Source: Fusarium oxysporum f. sp. lycopersici 4287 (taxonomy: Eukaryota; Ascomycota; Sordariomycetes; Hypocreales; Nectriaceae). Taken from it: 64,000 nt of DNA. How positions within the stretch are numbered: the stretch's first letter is position 1; the number at the start of each line of letters is the position of its first letter. Location of the stretch: the NCBI RefSeq assembly GCF_000149955.1, contig NC_030990.1, positions 1,718,502 through 1,782,501 of the forward strand, written 5' to 3'. The position numbers were made by a program, and so were the translations under genes. The notes beneath the pieces were generated by a model, which did no database searches, was not told the origin of the DNA, and saw nothing but the letters and a program-made list of their open reading frames with translations. Below are positions 11,802-23,436 of this stretch, one piece after another.

Positions 11802-14363
11802 AGTGATTGTCGGTATCAAAATATAGTGATGTAAGTGGTGGTTTAAGCTGGTTGAGAGTAGATTGAGTAGAGTCGAAATGACTAGCGGATGTTGACGAGA
11901 TCTTAAATCAAGTTGGGAGAGCTGCTAGACTGATGAATGACTAGGTAGGCTAGCTGTTGTTGGCTTGAATGATGTTATCCAATGGTGGTGTTGATGTTAT
12001 AGTGCCGATCTTTGAGGCGTTGAGTCGTATGATATGATAAGATTGATGAGCGTGTAGATATGTTGTTGTTGAGATGATATGAACGGGCGCAGAAGCAAGA
12101 AAGGGGGAGATTGAGAGTTAATATATATATTAGACATTACAAGGTGAGTCAAGAGAATTGACCTTGAATTAGACGTGGTCGTGGACATGGCCGATTGACG
12201 GACACACCCTCCCAGGTTCTGACCTTGAACTTACGAGACGCCAGGGCCAGGAACTAAAAAGATTACAGGGATCATGGGTCAGACCAAGGATCGGGACGGG
12301 ATGGTTACATGCAGAATGGCTGATGATTGTGAGGGAAACAAGGTCGCTTTCTGAGCCACGCAATTGAAATTCGGGTGACAATTGGTTCCATTCGAAGATA
12401 GAATCCTTATCTTAGCTACACACCCTGCAACGAATGGATCATATCACACGGTGACTGACGTTGACCGAAAGATTGAATTATCGCTTTTTTCTTGCTGTCT
12501 TCAAATGTGTCTTGATCTTAGTGGCATCCATCCATACCTGTCAGCCAGATAAGCTGAGCTGACTCGCGCTGGCTTTAACTCTTGTGAGCTGAATTGACGA
12601 AGTGAGCATAAGCAAGTGCCGATCTCTTGAGTAAAGGTTGTGCAGCCAGCCATGGAGACCAAACTATCAGTTACCTGGTGACGAGTCAAAAGAGATTGAT
12701 TTGATGGCGGTGACTGTGTACTGTGGTGTTGCATCAAGGCATGAAGTTCTAAAATGCCGAATGCCGGCGCCTAGGAAATAATACGGATCTTCGTGTCTAG
12801 TACAGCCACAGATATGAGACTGAGACTCATACTGATTAGTACTGATACTGATATTCATGAGCTGAGCATAAGGTGACAAGTACCGTCCCGGTGCCGAGCG
12901 ATGCCCCGTACGGAACGGCCGTTGAACCCACAGTTTGGCAAGGGTTAAGATCGGGAGCCAGAGAGGCCCCCTTTTTTTAAACCTCTAGCGATCTAGGATC
13001 AGGGTCTAGGCTTTGCAATGGTTAATTGGTGTTTCTCTCCTTCAAAAGGTAAGTGTTGATGGTGGAATCGTCAAGATATATACGTCATGACCATGGAGAA
13101 TGAATGAGTAACATGTCAATCTCATGATGTTGAGCGCAATCTTGATCAAAGAGGGGCGGCCGCAAACGGAGGCTCAACGCCGTCATCAAATCAACCTGCC
13201 TCTATTCCCAGTTCTCCTCAACCCCTGCGAACTCCATTGTTTGATGTTTTCCTCTCAGAATAAGTCGACTCAGGTGGGTTTCCAGACCACTGACTCACTA
13301 AGGCTCGGAAATAGCACGGCATGCAACATAATGCAGCCACAGTCGACGATGGAGTAGATAATGCAACCTAACCAACCGGCAGTGTAAAAATCAATGAAAA
13401 GAAAGTTACCGCGCATTCCATTTGATTCAAGATGCCCACTTCGGCTCCGATCCTACCGACGACAACAACTCTCTCAAGAAAATAACCCGCGAGGGACTCT
13501 GTCTCATATAAATCGTGTCCGACCTCTTCCGATTCTCTTCATCACTATCTACAGGGTCCACATTTTGAGCCTCGTCTGGCCTTGTCTGGCGTGCTTTTTC
13601 ACTTCTGGCATGATCCCAAAGGCCCATCGACTCCATCCTGCGGCTGCGGCTGCGGCTGCGGCTCTGCAATTCCCACACCGCTCGCTACCGAGACAAGGGT
13701 CTAAGGTGAGAAGCATCATGTTAAACACGTTCTAGAAAAGAAAACAAGATCTTCGAGGGGGCGTGTAAGGTGAGAGGTGTATCCACTCGCTTAAGATGTC
13801 AGGGCGTCTTCGGGCAATTCCCGTAGATGTGAGCTTCTTTGATGCTATGATTCACGGGTTAATGCGCATGCTTCTAATATTCTTGGAGTATCAGCATCGT
13901 CTCTTCTCGGTGTTATTGTTGCATTTGTTTTGGGTGGAATAGAATCTGCTCGGATGTTCTCCGTGTGGTTGATGAGCTGTAACATGAAGCTTTGATCATG
14001 ACAAGGTGAAGCATTAGCATCTTGAAAGGGTTCTTCGTCACACTGCATTCCTGTTCATTCGGTTCATAGCAATTAATTAGCAATTCGATATTCAAGATTA
14101 TCTTCATCATGATGAAAGCTTGAGTTGTTAGATTGACCGGCTATTCCTAATTGGCTCACGCAGCCACAGTCGTCGGTACATTTCAGCCACACTTGTGCAA
14201 CCACTTTGGGTCTTAAATTGGCAATGGAAGTCACGAAAATACGTACCGAGATGGCGTCAGAGCACATGAGTGTTCGCTTGATGTCTCATCTCAGGACTCA
14301 TTCATTCACCTCCGCGGTCACACGATTCATCGCTGTAGTCCTCAACAGCCTCGACTCTCTTTC
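11802..14363. other. Gene-free interval with a short CTGCGG repeat
   Basis: About 2.6 kb between the minus-strand F-box-like gene and the plus-strand cystinosin-like gene, so it holds the promoters of both. A four-copy CTGCGG tandem repeat lies at 13638-13661. Several short frames exist, for example 13394-13735 plus, which runs through the repeat as poly-Ala; none is convincing. No tRNA or known element was seen. Confidence 0.5.
13638..13661. repeat. Hexanucleotide microsatellite (CTGCGG)4
   Basis: Four perfect tandem copies of CTGCGG in an intergenic region. It is short enough to be simple replication slippage. Confidence 0.9.
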
Positions 14364-14450
14364 ATGAGCATCGAATTCCCTCCTTTCTCTCCTTTTCACT
14401 TCATCTCAGCCTTGACGCGTAACAACGCCAAGATACGAGATTGTAGATAA
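14364..14450 (+). promoter_or_regulatory. Upstream ORF before the cystinosin-like gene
   Basis: A 28-codon ORF begins with ATG at 14364 and stops with TAA at 14448-14450, leaving two bases before the main ATG at 14453. It is in a different frame from the main ORF. If the transcript starts upstream of 14364, scanning ribosomes would meet this uORF first, so main-ORF translation would need leaky scanning or very local re-initiation. The peptide is Phe/Pro-rich at its N-terminus and resembles nothing I know. The transcription start is not known. Confidence 0.5.
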
Positions 14451-14452
14451 TA

Positions 14453-15522
14453 ATGGCTGTCGGCTTCCTCACGTTCCTTTCAGGCCTCTTTGGATGGATT
14501 TATTTCCTCGCCTGGAGCGCGTCCTTCTATCCTCAGCCCTTGCTTAACTGGCGGCGTCGCTCCACCAGCGGCACAACTATCGATTTCCCCTTTATCAACG
14601 TCCTCGGTGAGTGCCCAACCGCGATGTGTTCTTATACCCGTACCCCCAGTGAATGGCATGATATGAGTGTCAGAATGGAACAATATACACCCCTCTCTTC
14701 TCTCACCTTCAGTCAGCCCGGCGGCTTGTCGCCCTGCCGCCCCGGAATCCTGGACCCGATCGCCGCCACATTGGATCCTAGTCCAGTTCGTCTTCACTTC
14801 ATCCTCAGTACTAACAGTATTCGTATCTATCAGGTTTCGCTGCATACTTTAGCTCGAATGTAGCTTTCTACTACTCACCAGAAATCCGCGCTCAGTATGC
14901 TGCGCGACACAAAGGCCTCGAGTCTACTGTACAATTCAACGACATCACTTTTGCTCTCCACGCTCTGTTCCTGTCCATCATCACAACCTCACAGTATTTC
15001 GCTCCATCGCTGTGGGGGTTCACCCCGAACTCTGGAAACCGACCCAGCCGGTTTATTCTTGGGGTAGCAGCCGGCTGTATCACTGGGGTTCTTTTGACAT
15101 GCGTCATTGTTGCTTCATCTCCAGGAAACGATGCCGTCTATGACTGGGTTGCCCTCGATATTGTCTACGCCGTGGGCTATGTCAAACTTATTGTCACCTT
15201 GATCAAGTACACTCCCCAAATCGTTACCAACTACAACAACCAGAGCACCGACGGTTGGAGCATCTCTCAAATCTTACTGGATCTTACTGGCGGTGTCCTT
15301 AGCGTCAGTCAGCAGGCCATCGATAGTTATCAGCAGCGCGACTGGAGCGGTATCACCGGTAACCCGGTCAAGTTTGCTCTTGGCAACATTAGCATGGTTT
15401 ATGATACCGTCTTCATCATCCAGCACTACGTTCTGTATCATGACTCAGAGAAGCCGCAGTCTAGCGATCGCGAGAATCAGAGATTGTTGGATGAGGAGCG
15501 AAGAGCGGAGCGCAGCGAGTGA
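14453..15522 (+). CDS. Cystinosin-family PQ-loop lysosomal/vacuolar transporter
   Basis: Two exons, 14453-14606 and 14834-15522, give 280 residues; the 227-nt intron splits a Gly codon. Cystinosin exports cystine from lysosomes or vacuoles with protons; yeast Ers1 is the counterpart. The N-terminus has the family hallmark G-W-I-Y-F-x-x-W-S-x-S-F-Y-P-Q, with the first PQ pair at residues 27-28. The second PQ-loop is [10 protein letters not shown] at about 177-186, followed by a D-L-T-G-G motif with a membrane Asp that is conserved in the family. About seven hydrophobic segments are visible. The C-terminal tail is charged (E-R-R-A-E-R-S-E). Substrate is inferred from the family. Confidence 0.9.
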
Positions 15523-16677
15523 TATCATTGTCTTTGACTAGAACAACAGCGATGAATACTCTACTGGTGCATCTTTGTGGGTGGTGTTTTGGTTTGTGCA
15601 TTGGAAACTCTCGGCAACGCGATCTGCGTTGCATGATAGAATACGGCCCATAAGCAATCCATTTTCTGTATCGTGGGGTCATATGGCCTATCAAATGGCA
15701 GATAGATATGATTTTTCAGGGCATACGATATGGTGGCTGCATTTGGACAGCTGGAGCAGACTCAGCTTGAATTTAGCATCAGGCTCAATAATGTCAGCAT
15801 GGCCACAAGCCAATCGTAGCTTTCATGTCAACCTCCCTCATATTGGTGTGGCCCCTTAATCTGACTCCCCTGGCATTGATCTTGGATATATAAGCTGGTA
15901 CTACGACATACCTGGGCTGCTGTAGTGGTGTACAAAGATGTATTCAGGATACTGAGCAACATCACGGCTGAAATGGGAGCTATTGGTTCTGACTGAAGCT
16001 GAGCTTATGCTGACCATGCCGCATGACATAGATCCTTGATCGTATATATCGACGAATGCGGCTACACCCATAGCATTCAGTTCAAGTCTTCTTATATTTG
16101 CCGGTGATGTCTAGTATTGTCTATTGCCCCGTGGGTTTGTATATCCGCTAGTAAGCCGATTCTTGATGGTAGCTGCTCGGCTGGTGGACCAACCTGGCCC
16201 ATCCACATGCACGATTAAAAAAAGGGAGTTATCAAGCTTAACCTTGACAATCTGCAAGCTCTCCTACAACAATAGTGATACTTTACTCGGCCGTGCTGAC
16301 AGTTTTTCTACTCGCAGGGAGAGTGTGAGATCAGCATCTTGATCCGCTTCTGGCAGCCGATGGAGCTGTCTCCCCATCCGCAGAATCAAGATAAACAAAA
16401 GACACAGATACAGGCCAGAACATTGAAATCATTTCAAGGAAACTCATCTCTGTAAAAATAAAATCTGGGCCATACACCGTCAACGTGGTTCATAAATTGG
16501 TGGCTCAAGTTATAGAGTGTTTTATATTGTATTTAACTCTAGAGGCTTATAAGACTAACCTAGTTATCACAAGGTCCGCGTTCTTCCTTCACAGCTACAA
16601 AAGTGAGATATAAATCCTTATCTTATACCAATTGCACCATGGAATAAAAATACTCTAATAGAATAAAACAGTAATGC
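15523..16677. other. Gene-free interval
   Basis: About 1.15 kb downstream of the cystinosin-like gene and reaching to the tRNA gene terminator. It should include the 3' UTR. The stretch from about 16,490 to 16,680 beside the tRNA is AT-rich. No protein family or repeat was recognised. Confidence 0.5.
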
Positions 16678-16682
16678 AAAAA
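16678..16682 (-). terminator. Pol III terminator of tRNA-Ser
   Basis: On the minus strand a run of five T residues begins five bases after the tRNA 3' end, the usual RNA polymerase III stop. Confidence 0.75.
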
Positions 16683-16686
16683 GGAT

Positions 16687-16784
16687 CGACAACGGCAGGA
16701 TTCGAACCTACGCGTGCGAACACAATGCCTATGATGTCTCGAAGAGATAGCAGGGCATCGCCTTAACCACTCGGCCACGTTGTC
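16687..16784 (-). tRNA. tRNA-Ser(GCU) with a 17-nt intron
   Basis: Read on the minus strand it folds as a class II tRNA. The acceptor stem is GACAACG/CGTTGTC and the discriminator base is G, as expected for serine. A box-A-like TGGCCGAGTGG lies in the D arm and a box-B GGTTCGAATCC in the T arm. The anticodon stem is ATGCC/GGCAT with anticodon GCT at 16749-16751. A 17-nt intron at 16731-16747 interrupts the loop one base after the anticodon, the canonical position for nuclear tRNA introns. A long variable arm (GTG/CAC with a TTCG loop) confirms the serine class. It would decode AGC and AGU codons. Confidence 0.95.
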
Positions 16785-17104
16785 CTAGATCGTTGGGAAG
16801 TTTTGGAATACCGTTGATATATACAGGGCAAACTTTTCAGCTATAGAATGTATCTATTCCATGTTTACCTTCGTTGCCTACAGCTTCGTTAGTAGTACAT
16901 TTTTGTTGTGTATCGGAACGTAAATGTCATTCTCTTGTGACCCTACCATGCTGAAACTACCCGGATAGTCTGTATACTATTAACTTCACTTCGCATAATG
17001 ATAGCTCGAGCTCAACCGCACTGCAAAGCATCAAATGTCTATCACTGTCTATTTTGTCTCTATTTTACAGATATCGTACAACCGTCTTGACCAGGTTATG
17101 AGGT
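16785..17104. other. Spacer between tRNA-Ser and the LeuRS 3' end
   Basis: 320 bases. It should contain the 3' UTR of the minus-strand LeuRS gene and the 5' flank of the tRNA gene. Nothing else was recognised. Confidence 0.5.
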
Positions 17105-20029
17105 TTATTTCAATACAAAATTGATCGTCTTACCTCCTCTTACAGGAATGGCCCTCTTAGCGGCGCGCAAGTCGTATGGCCCTTCAGAAAACCGCGCAGC
17201 ACCCTCCTTAGTAGCAAGAATCTCCCTGACCATCCAGTCCCGAAGCTCATCACCAGACAGCTCAGCTGGAGGGGCGGGAATATCGACCACACCGCGCACC
17301 TTGCCATTGACCTGTACCGCACAAGGCTGTATTCGCGGGCGAACGAGTTCGGCCAGGGAGTTGTCCGGCACAGGGAAGCTGGTGGACGAGAAGATGGAGG
17401 ATGCGGAGGGGCAAAGAAGGGCCCAGCATTCCTCGGCAAATGCGGGCGTGATGGGCGCCATCATAGAAATTAGAGCACGAGCTGCTTCATGCTTGACAAT
17501 CGGGCTGGCAGCATCGTTTTCAGCCAAGGTATTAGTCAGGATCATAAGATCCGATACCGCAGTGTTGAGGGAGTATACTTCCTCATAAGATGTAGTGATT
17601 GATGTGATGGTTCGTTGGAGATGGCGCCAAATGGCTCCTTCAGCATCCCACTGTTTAAGCTCTTCCGTGGACGCAGAACCAAGACCCTTGTGTTTCTCAA
17701 CAAGATATTCTCGGGCGGTAGTTGTTTGGTCAGCGGTTTCTGCAGCAATGGCTACAATCTGATCGTGGAGTCGCTGAAGCCAGCGGGTGACTCCCGAAAT
17801 CTTAGCCTCGTCCCAGTTGAGCACGTCACCAACAGGGGCTTGGAATAGCATGTGGGCGCGAGTAGCATCAGCACCGTATTTCGAGATGAACTCTGAGGGG
17901 TCGACCCCGTTGTATTTTGACTTTGACATCTTCTCGAAAGAGACATTAGCCGTTTTGCCAGATGATACCACCTTGGGCTGGTTGGGATCAGTCAGGTCAA
18001 CTTCATCGGGCTTGAGGAAGCGGCCGTTGTCAGGGTTGATGTATGTTCTGCCATGGACCATACCCTGAGTGATGAGGCGCTTGAAAGGCTCCGCAGACTT
18101 GTGGGTTTCCTCGTTGTATTGAGGAAGCAGAGGGGTTGACGCCAAAAACTTGAAGATGAAGCGGGAATAAAGAAGATGGAGAATCGCATGCTCGATACCC
18201 CCGATATAGGTATCAACGGGAAGTGTTCTGCCCGCTTCAGGAGAAAATAGCTGTTCCTGGTTATGGGGATCAGCAAACCGAGCATAGTACCAGCTTGAGT
18301 CAACGAATGTATCCATGGTGTCTGTATCTCGTCGAGCAGGGCTGTGGCACGTGGGACAAGTCGTATTGACAAATTCAGGAGACGACTCCAGTGGACTTCC
18401 ATTACGCGTCTCTGCCCAGTCCACATCAGGAAGCTTTACAGGAAGCTGTTCGTCTGGCACAGGAACCGGGCCACAGGAGTCGCAGTGAATGATGGGAATA
18501 GGAGTGCCCCAGTACCGTTGTCGGCTGATCAACCAGTCTCGGAGACGCCACTTCTCGACAGGCTTTGCAAGATCAGCCTTCTCAAGCAGCTTGACAATTT
18601 CTTCGCCAGCAGCCACTGAATTCTTGCCCTTGAAGGAACCACTATGTTCGGTCATAACGCCATGCTCGACAAAAGGCTCGTTCTTCATAGCTGTTGTTGA
18701 CTCATCCTCTGATGCAGAGAGAACTTGTCGGACTGGCACATCGTAGTGATGTTCCTTCCAGAACGCATTATCCCGCAAATCGTGGCCAGGAACACCCATA
18801 ACTGCGCCTTCACCATAATCACCCAAGACATATGGCGCAACATAAACAGGCAGCGAGACCTTGGTGGCATCGGGAGTCTCCTCATGATACGCAAGTGGGT
18901 TAATAGCCCGCAGGTGAGGTAACAAATAGCCAACCTTGGAATCCGCAGGCAGACCAGGGATGATGTCGATGAAAGCTTGTAGTTCAGGATCCGAAGCGGC
19001 GAGCTTAGCTACGATTGGATGACTGGCAGCAAGAGCCACATACTGAACGCCAAAGAGTGTATCAGGTCGAGTGGTGAATACTTCGATCGCTGCATGAATA
19101 TCGTGGCCCATGGCTAGAACGGGGAATTTGACTGAAGCGCCGGTTGATTTACCCAGCCAATTCTTCTGCTGAGCCAGAACTCTCTCCGGCCAAGCATTTT
19201 CCTTTGCAAGTGCCTCAAGCTCCTCGAGAAGGGCTTCACGGAACTCAGAGATGCGGAAAAACCATTGCTTGAGTTTGCGCTTCTCGACCTTGACACCGGA
19301 CCTCCACGAGTTGCCATTAGCATCAACCTGCTCGTTTGCAAGGACTGTTTTATCCACAGGGTCCCAGTTGACCTCAGCTTCGGCTTGGTAGGCAAGACCT
19401 CTTTCGTGCAACATGAGGAATAGCTTCTGTGTGTGTTTGTAGAAGCCGGGATCACATGTTGACAGCTCCTATAAGGTAGATTAGAACGGGAATCATGATC
19501 TATATGAGGGAGAACCTACACGATCCCAATCCCAACTCCCATTCATGAGTTCCAACTGCTCCTTCATCTTGGCCATGTTACTTCTTGTCCATTTTTCTGG
19601 GGCAACTCCTCGTTCAATTGCAGCGTTCTCAGCTGGTAGACCGAAGGCATCCCATCCCATAGGTAACATGACTTTTTCGCCCCTTAGTGTTCGGAATCGA
19701 GCGACGACATCGGCAATGGAGTATACTCGCAAGTGACCCAAATGGAGTGTGCCCGAGGGATATGGAAACATTGGCAGCACATAATGTTTATCTTGGCCAT
19801 TTGTCCCCTTTTCGGAGACTTTGAAAGTCTCATTAGTCTCTCTCCACCTCTGGCGCCATTTTTCGTCTATTGAGGTAAGGTCGATAGCGTAGAATCGTCG
19901 TGAGATTGCTCCAAGAGTCGCAGTCTTGGTGTGGGCGATTATCGGATGTCGAATTGAGCTGGAGGAGAGACTAGACAAAGCACGCCGAGCCGTGGCGCAG
20001 CTCATGAGCCTTTGGTGCAACAATGGCAT
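17105..20029 (-). CDS. Mitochondrial leucyl-tRNA synthetase
   Basis: Two exons, 20029-19520 and 19468-17105, with a 51-nt intron, give 957 residues. The enzyme charges mitochondrial tRNA-Leu (N. crassa leu-5 and yeast NAM2 are counterparts). The first 50 residues are rich in Arg/Ser/Ala with almost no acids and end in R-R-F-Y-A, a typical matrix-targeting presequence. The class I signature H-L-G-H is at 96-99 and K-M-S-K-S at about 683-687. The CP1 editing domain is visible, with T-T-R-P-D-T at about 302 and G-H-D-x-R-D near 398-403. Paired Cys motifs C-D-S-C and C-P-T-C look like the zinc-binding insertion. The bacterial-type layout rules out the cytosolic enzyme. It is divergent from the MTHFR gene. 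Confidence 0.96.
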
Positions 20030-20680
20030 TGGTACGTAGGCATGATACGATCCAGAATCGCATCAATTGGGTCGACCTGGGTGTAGATGTTTACACTTGA
20101 GATTTGAAGCTCTGTGTTCTGCAAGCGATAGTAAGGTGGTTGAAATTTAAAGCTCGGGCCACGCCGGTACATGGGTCACCACTTACACGATAGCCGTCTC
20201 CATGTACCGTTGGGTGCGTCATGGCTGCTAACGTCCAGTGGCCAACCCGAGAACGGTCGCTGAAGGCCGCTAACAATTCAGTGTGCAAAATGATGTACCC
20301 CGCTAGTATGTAGTATGGATGCCCCGCCACAAAACTCATCCCCTCCACGATCTAGAATAAAGAAAAGGGACCCCGACGTCTTCGACTCGACTTGTCTCGT
20401 CTCACTCCGAGTTATCTCCTTGAGTCGAGAGCCCCTCCCCTCTTCGGTCTGAGAACGATAGCTCTTAATCGATAAGAGATAGCGACAAGCCAGCTTTGAG
20501 CTAACTGCCCTTTCCAGCATTGCATCTCCCCTCCGCTTCTAGTCAATCATCAACGATTCGGCAGTTCAAGTACCCCCCGACGATATCCGTCCAACTTCGA
20601 GTCTACAACTTTCTCAATTCACATATTACGAATAAACGCGAATCATTGAACCATTAAGATAGCTCCCACCGTCCGTCGCA
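20030..20680. other. Shared divergent promoter of LeuRS and MTHFR genes
   Basis: 650 bases separate the two ATGs, so both promoters lie here. The MTHFR-proximal half (about 20,380-20,660) is C/T-rich and has no ATG in the last 150 bases before the MTHFR start. No binding site is clear enough to name. Confidence 0.55.
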
Positions 20681-22702
20681 ATGGACAAGATCACCGATCG
20701 CATCGCTGCTCTGCCAGCTGATGGCACATACTTCTCTCTCGAATTCTTCCCGCCCAAGACCGCCATGGGCTTCTCCAACTTGCGAGACCGTCTTCACCGA
20801 ATGGAGCGTGCCCTTCGGCCGCTCTTTGTGAATGTCACTTGGGGTGCGGGTGGCAGTACATCCCAAAAATCACTTGAATTGGCCGAGTTGTGTCAGAGAG
20901 AGGTTGGACTTACAACTTGCCTGCACCTGACATGCACCAATATGAGCAAGAAACTGATCGATGAGGCGCTTTCAGATGCGAAAGCACTGGGAATCAGAAA
21001 CATTTTGGCCCTGCGAGGTGATCCCCCACGAAGAGAAGAATACCGCGACCCAGAAGATTCTGAGGATGACGGAGGCCAGGACTTCAACTGGGCTGTTGAC
21101 CTGGTCAGATATATCCGCAAGACACATGGAGACTACTTCTGTATTGGTGTCGCAGCTTACCCCGAGGGACATGCCGAAGAGAGCCATCCTCTCGGGCAAA
21201 GCTTGGAGCATGATCTTCCTTACCTTGTGCAAAAGGTGCAGGCTGGTGCCGACTTCATCCAAACCCAGCTTTTCTTCGACATTGAAGCATACGAGCACTT
21301 CGAGACCACTCTACGAGAACACCCCAGCGGTGCCTTTAAGGGAATCCCCATTATTCCAGGACTTATGCCCATCCAGAGCTACCAGATGATCAAGCGCACA
21401 ACCAAGCTAAGCCATGCCAAAATTCCAGACCATCTCCTCGCACGCCTCGACGCTGTCAAAGGTGATGATGAACGGGTAAAGATGGTCGGCGTGGATATCA
21501 TCAGTGAATTGATAGACAGAATCAAGGCCATCAAGTCCAAGACACCGGGTCCAAAAGGCTTCCACTTTTACACGCTCAACCTGGAGAAGGCCGTATCCTT
21601 CATCCTGGAGCGGGCGAATCTCATCCCCGACCCTCCAGAGAACGAAGAAGCCATCGCAGTGGACGAACTAGCCATTCCCTCGCTACAGATCAATGGCAGC
21701 GCCAACATGCGTTCTAGCAGCCACTCCCGCTCCCGGCAGTCAAGAAGACATTCTTCTGTTGCCTCAGACCCCCACAATCGTGTGATTGTTGGTGATAGGC
21801 CAGCGATATATCCTGAATGGGAGGCTACTGGACAGGAGGCCGGCGTGCGTGCCGAAGCAATCAATACCCGTGCAAACACTCTCGCCATTTCGGAGGGCGA
21901 AGGCGTTTTGGGTCGTGAGGCGACATGGGATGACTTTCCTAACGGTCGTTTTGGTGACGCCCGATCCCCCGCCTATGGTGAGATTGACGGATACGGCGTA
22001 AGCCTCCATATGTCTGTAACACAGGCTGTCAAACTTTGGGGTTACCCCAAGACACGGCAGGATATCAACGACCTGTTTGTCAAGCATATTCGGGGAGAGC
22101 TCTCCGCCATCCCCTGGAGTGAGGAGGAGCTTCGGGCTGAGAGTTCAACTATTCAACCTAACCTCCTGCAACTCAATCGCAAGGGCTGGTGGACTGTCGC
22201 TTCGCAGCCTGCCGTCAACGGCTTGCGATCCAGCGACGGCACCTTTGGCTGGGGTCCACCCAACGGATTTGTCTTTCAGAAGTCGTTCGTCGAATTCTTC
22301 ATCCCCGCCAATGAATGGGACACTCTCAAGGCTAAGCTCGCATCGCCGGAGCTGCAAGACCCTGTATGCTTCTACGCCAGCAACGCACGCGGAGATTATC
22401 TCTCATCGGACAACAGCGATCACGTGAACGGTTCGACGGAAGCCGGTCCGTCTACGAATGCCGTGACATGGGGTGTGTTTCCCGGAAAGGAGATCATCAC
22501 GCCTACTATTATTGAGGAGGTTAGTTTCCGAGCTTGGAGCGAGGAGGCGTTTGGAATTTGGGGTGAATGGGCCAAGGTGTACGGCCGGGGTTCTGAGAGT
22601 GAGAAACTTTTGAGTGGCATCAAGGATGATTATTGGCTGGTCAACGTGATTCATCATGACTTTGTGGAAAAAGATGCCTTGTGGCAGCTTTTGTTAAGTT
22701 GA
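20681..22702 (+). CDS. MET12: Methylenetetrahydrofolate reductase, MET12-type
   Basis: A single uninterrupted exon of 673 residues. The enzyme reduces 5,10-methylene-THF to 5-methyl-THF with FAD and NAD(P)H, supplying methyl groups for methionine synthesis in the cytosol. The catalytic TIM barrel (about 1-315) shows F-S-L-E-F-F-P-P-K-T (the Glu near 21 is the expected general acid), N-V-T-W-G-A-G-G, L-R-G-D-P-P at 111-116 and Y-T-L-N-L-E-K near 297. The C-terminal half is the eukaryotic regulatory domain. They are joined by a Ser/Arg-rich linker at about 343-363. The motifs T-W-G-A-G-G-S-T and A-A-Y-P-E-G-H fit yeast Met12 and S. pombe-like forms better than Met13. Fungi usually carry both types; which is the major activity here cannot be told. 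Confidence 0.95.
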   Translation: MDKITDRIAALPADGTYFSLEFFPPKTAMGFSNLRDRLHRMERALRPLFVNVTWGAGGSTSQKSLELAELCQREVGLTTCLHLTCTNMSKKLIDEALSDAKALGIRNILALRGDPPRREEYRDPEDSEDDGGQDFNWAVDLVRYIRKTHGDYFCIGVAAYPEGHAEESHPLGQSLEHDLPYLVQKVQAGADFIQTQLFFDIEAYEHFETTLREHPSGAFKGIPIIPGLMPIQSYQMIKRTTKLSHAKIPDHLLARLDAVKGDDERVKMVGVDIISELIDRIKAIKSKTPGPKGFHFYTLNLEKAVSFILERANLIPDPPENEEAIAVDELAIPSLQINGSANMRSSSHSRSRQSRRHSSVASDPHNRVIVGDRPAIYPEWEATGQEAGVRAEAINTRANTLAISEGEGVLGREATWDDFPNGRFGDARSPAYGEIDGYGVSLHMSVTQAVKLWGYPKTRQDINDLFVKHIRGELSAIPWSEEELRAESSTIQPNLLQLNRKGWWTVASQPAVNGLRSSDGTFGWGPPNGFVFQKSFVEFFIPANEWDTLKAKLASPELQDPVCFYASNARGDYLSSDNSDHVNGSTEAGPSTNAVTWGVFPGKEIITPTIIEEVSFRAWSEEAFGIWGEWAKVYGRGSESEKLLSGIKDDYWLVNVIHHDFVEKDALWQLLLS

Positions 22703-23436
22703 GCAACATGTCTATCCTAAGAGACGTAGACATGTCAATGAAAAAGCAAGTCAAAATCAAGCAACTCCTGAGCGAGGCCATTCTCATGCGAGCCACGAAA
22801 TACTACTGAATCCACGATAACATGTCAAGGCAATTCGATACTCAACTTGGAAAAGATCACTCGGATCAGAGCCTCAAGCAAGACAAGACATACTCAATAT
22901 GATCTTGCCAGATAACTGCTGTCCTGCACCTAATACACTTGTTTTTAGCATATCATAGTATTTATACTATAATGGTTATGTCACAGCCATAAATTACAGG
23001 GCACCACATTTTAAGACTCACGCTGTTTATTGAAGTGAGCACAATAGCTAGCTAGAACTCATACATGCCCCATACTATTCAGGCCCAAATGAACCCTTAC
23101 TAACTGACCGGCTAAGAAGCCATGAAGTGTGTCGAATGTCTGGTGTCAAAGGAAAGAACTGAATGCTTCTGTGTTGCGGGAAAAAGGGGTATCTGTGCTG
23201 GGAAAACAGGGGGCAAGGGCATGAAATATGATCAAAATACCGACAGCAAGGCAGTAAAAGCCGATCAAGCCATATGTCGCTAACAAAAAGAACCGGTTCC
23301 GCATTCGTGCTTTTGTGGTATGTTGTATAGTACACTCTGTAGAGCTTTCATCCATATTTTGGTACTGTATCCGTTAATCTTTGTCGACGGTATCAGTTAT
23401 TGCTCAAGTCAGAGATCGCGATTCGAGATCGAGAGT
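22703..23436. other. Convergent 3' region
   Basis: About 730 bases between the stops of MTHFR (+) and the Myb-like gene (-), presumably both 3' UTRs. No frame or repeat of note. Confidence 0.5.
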
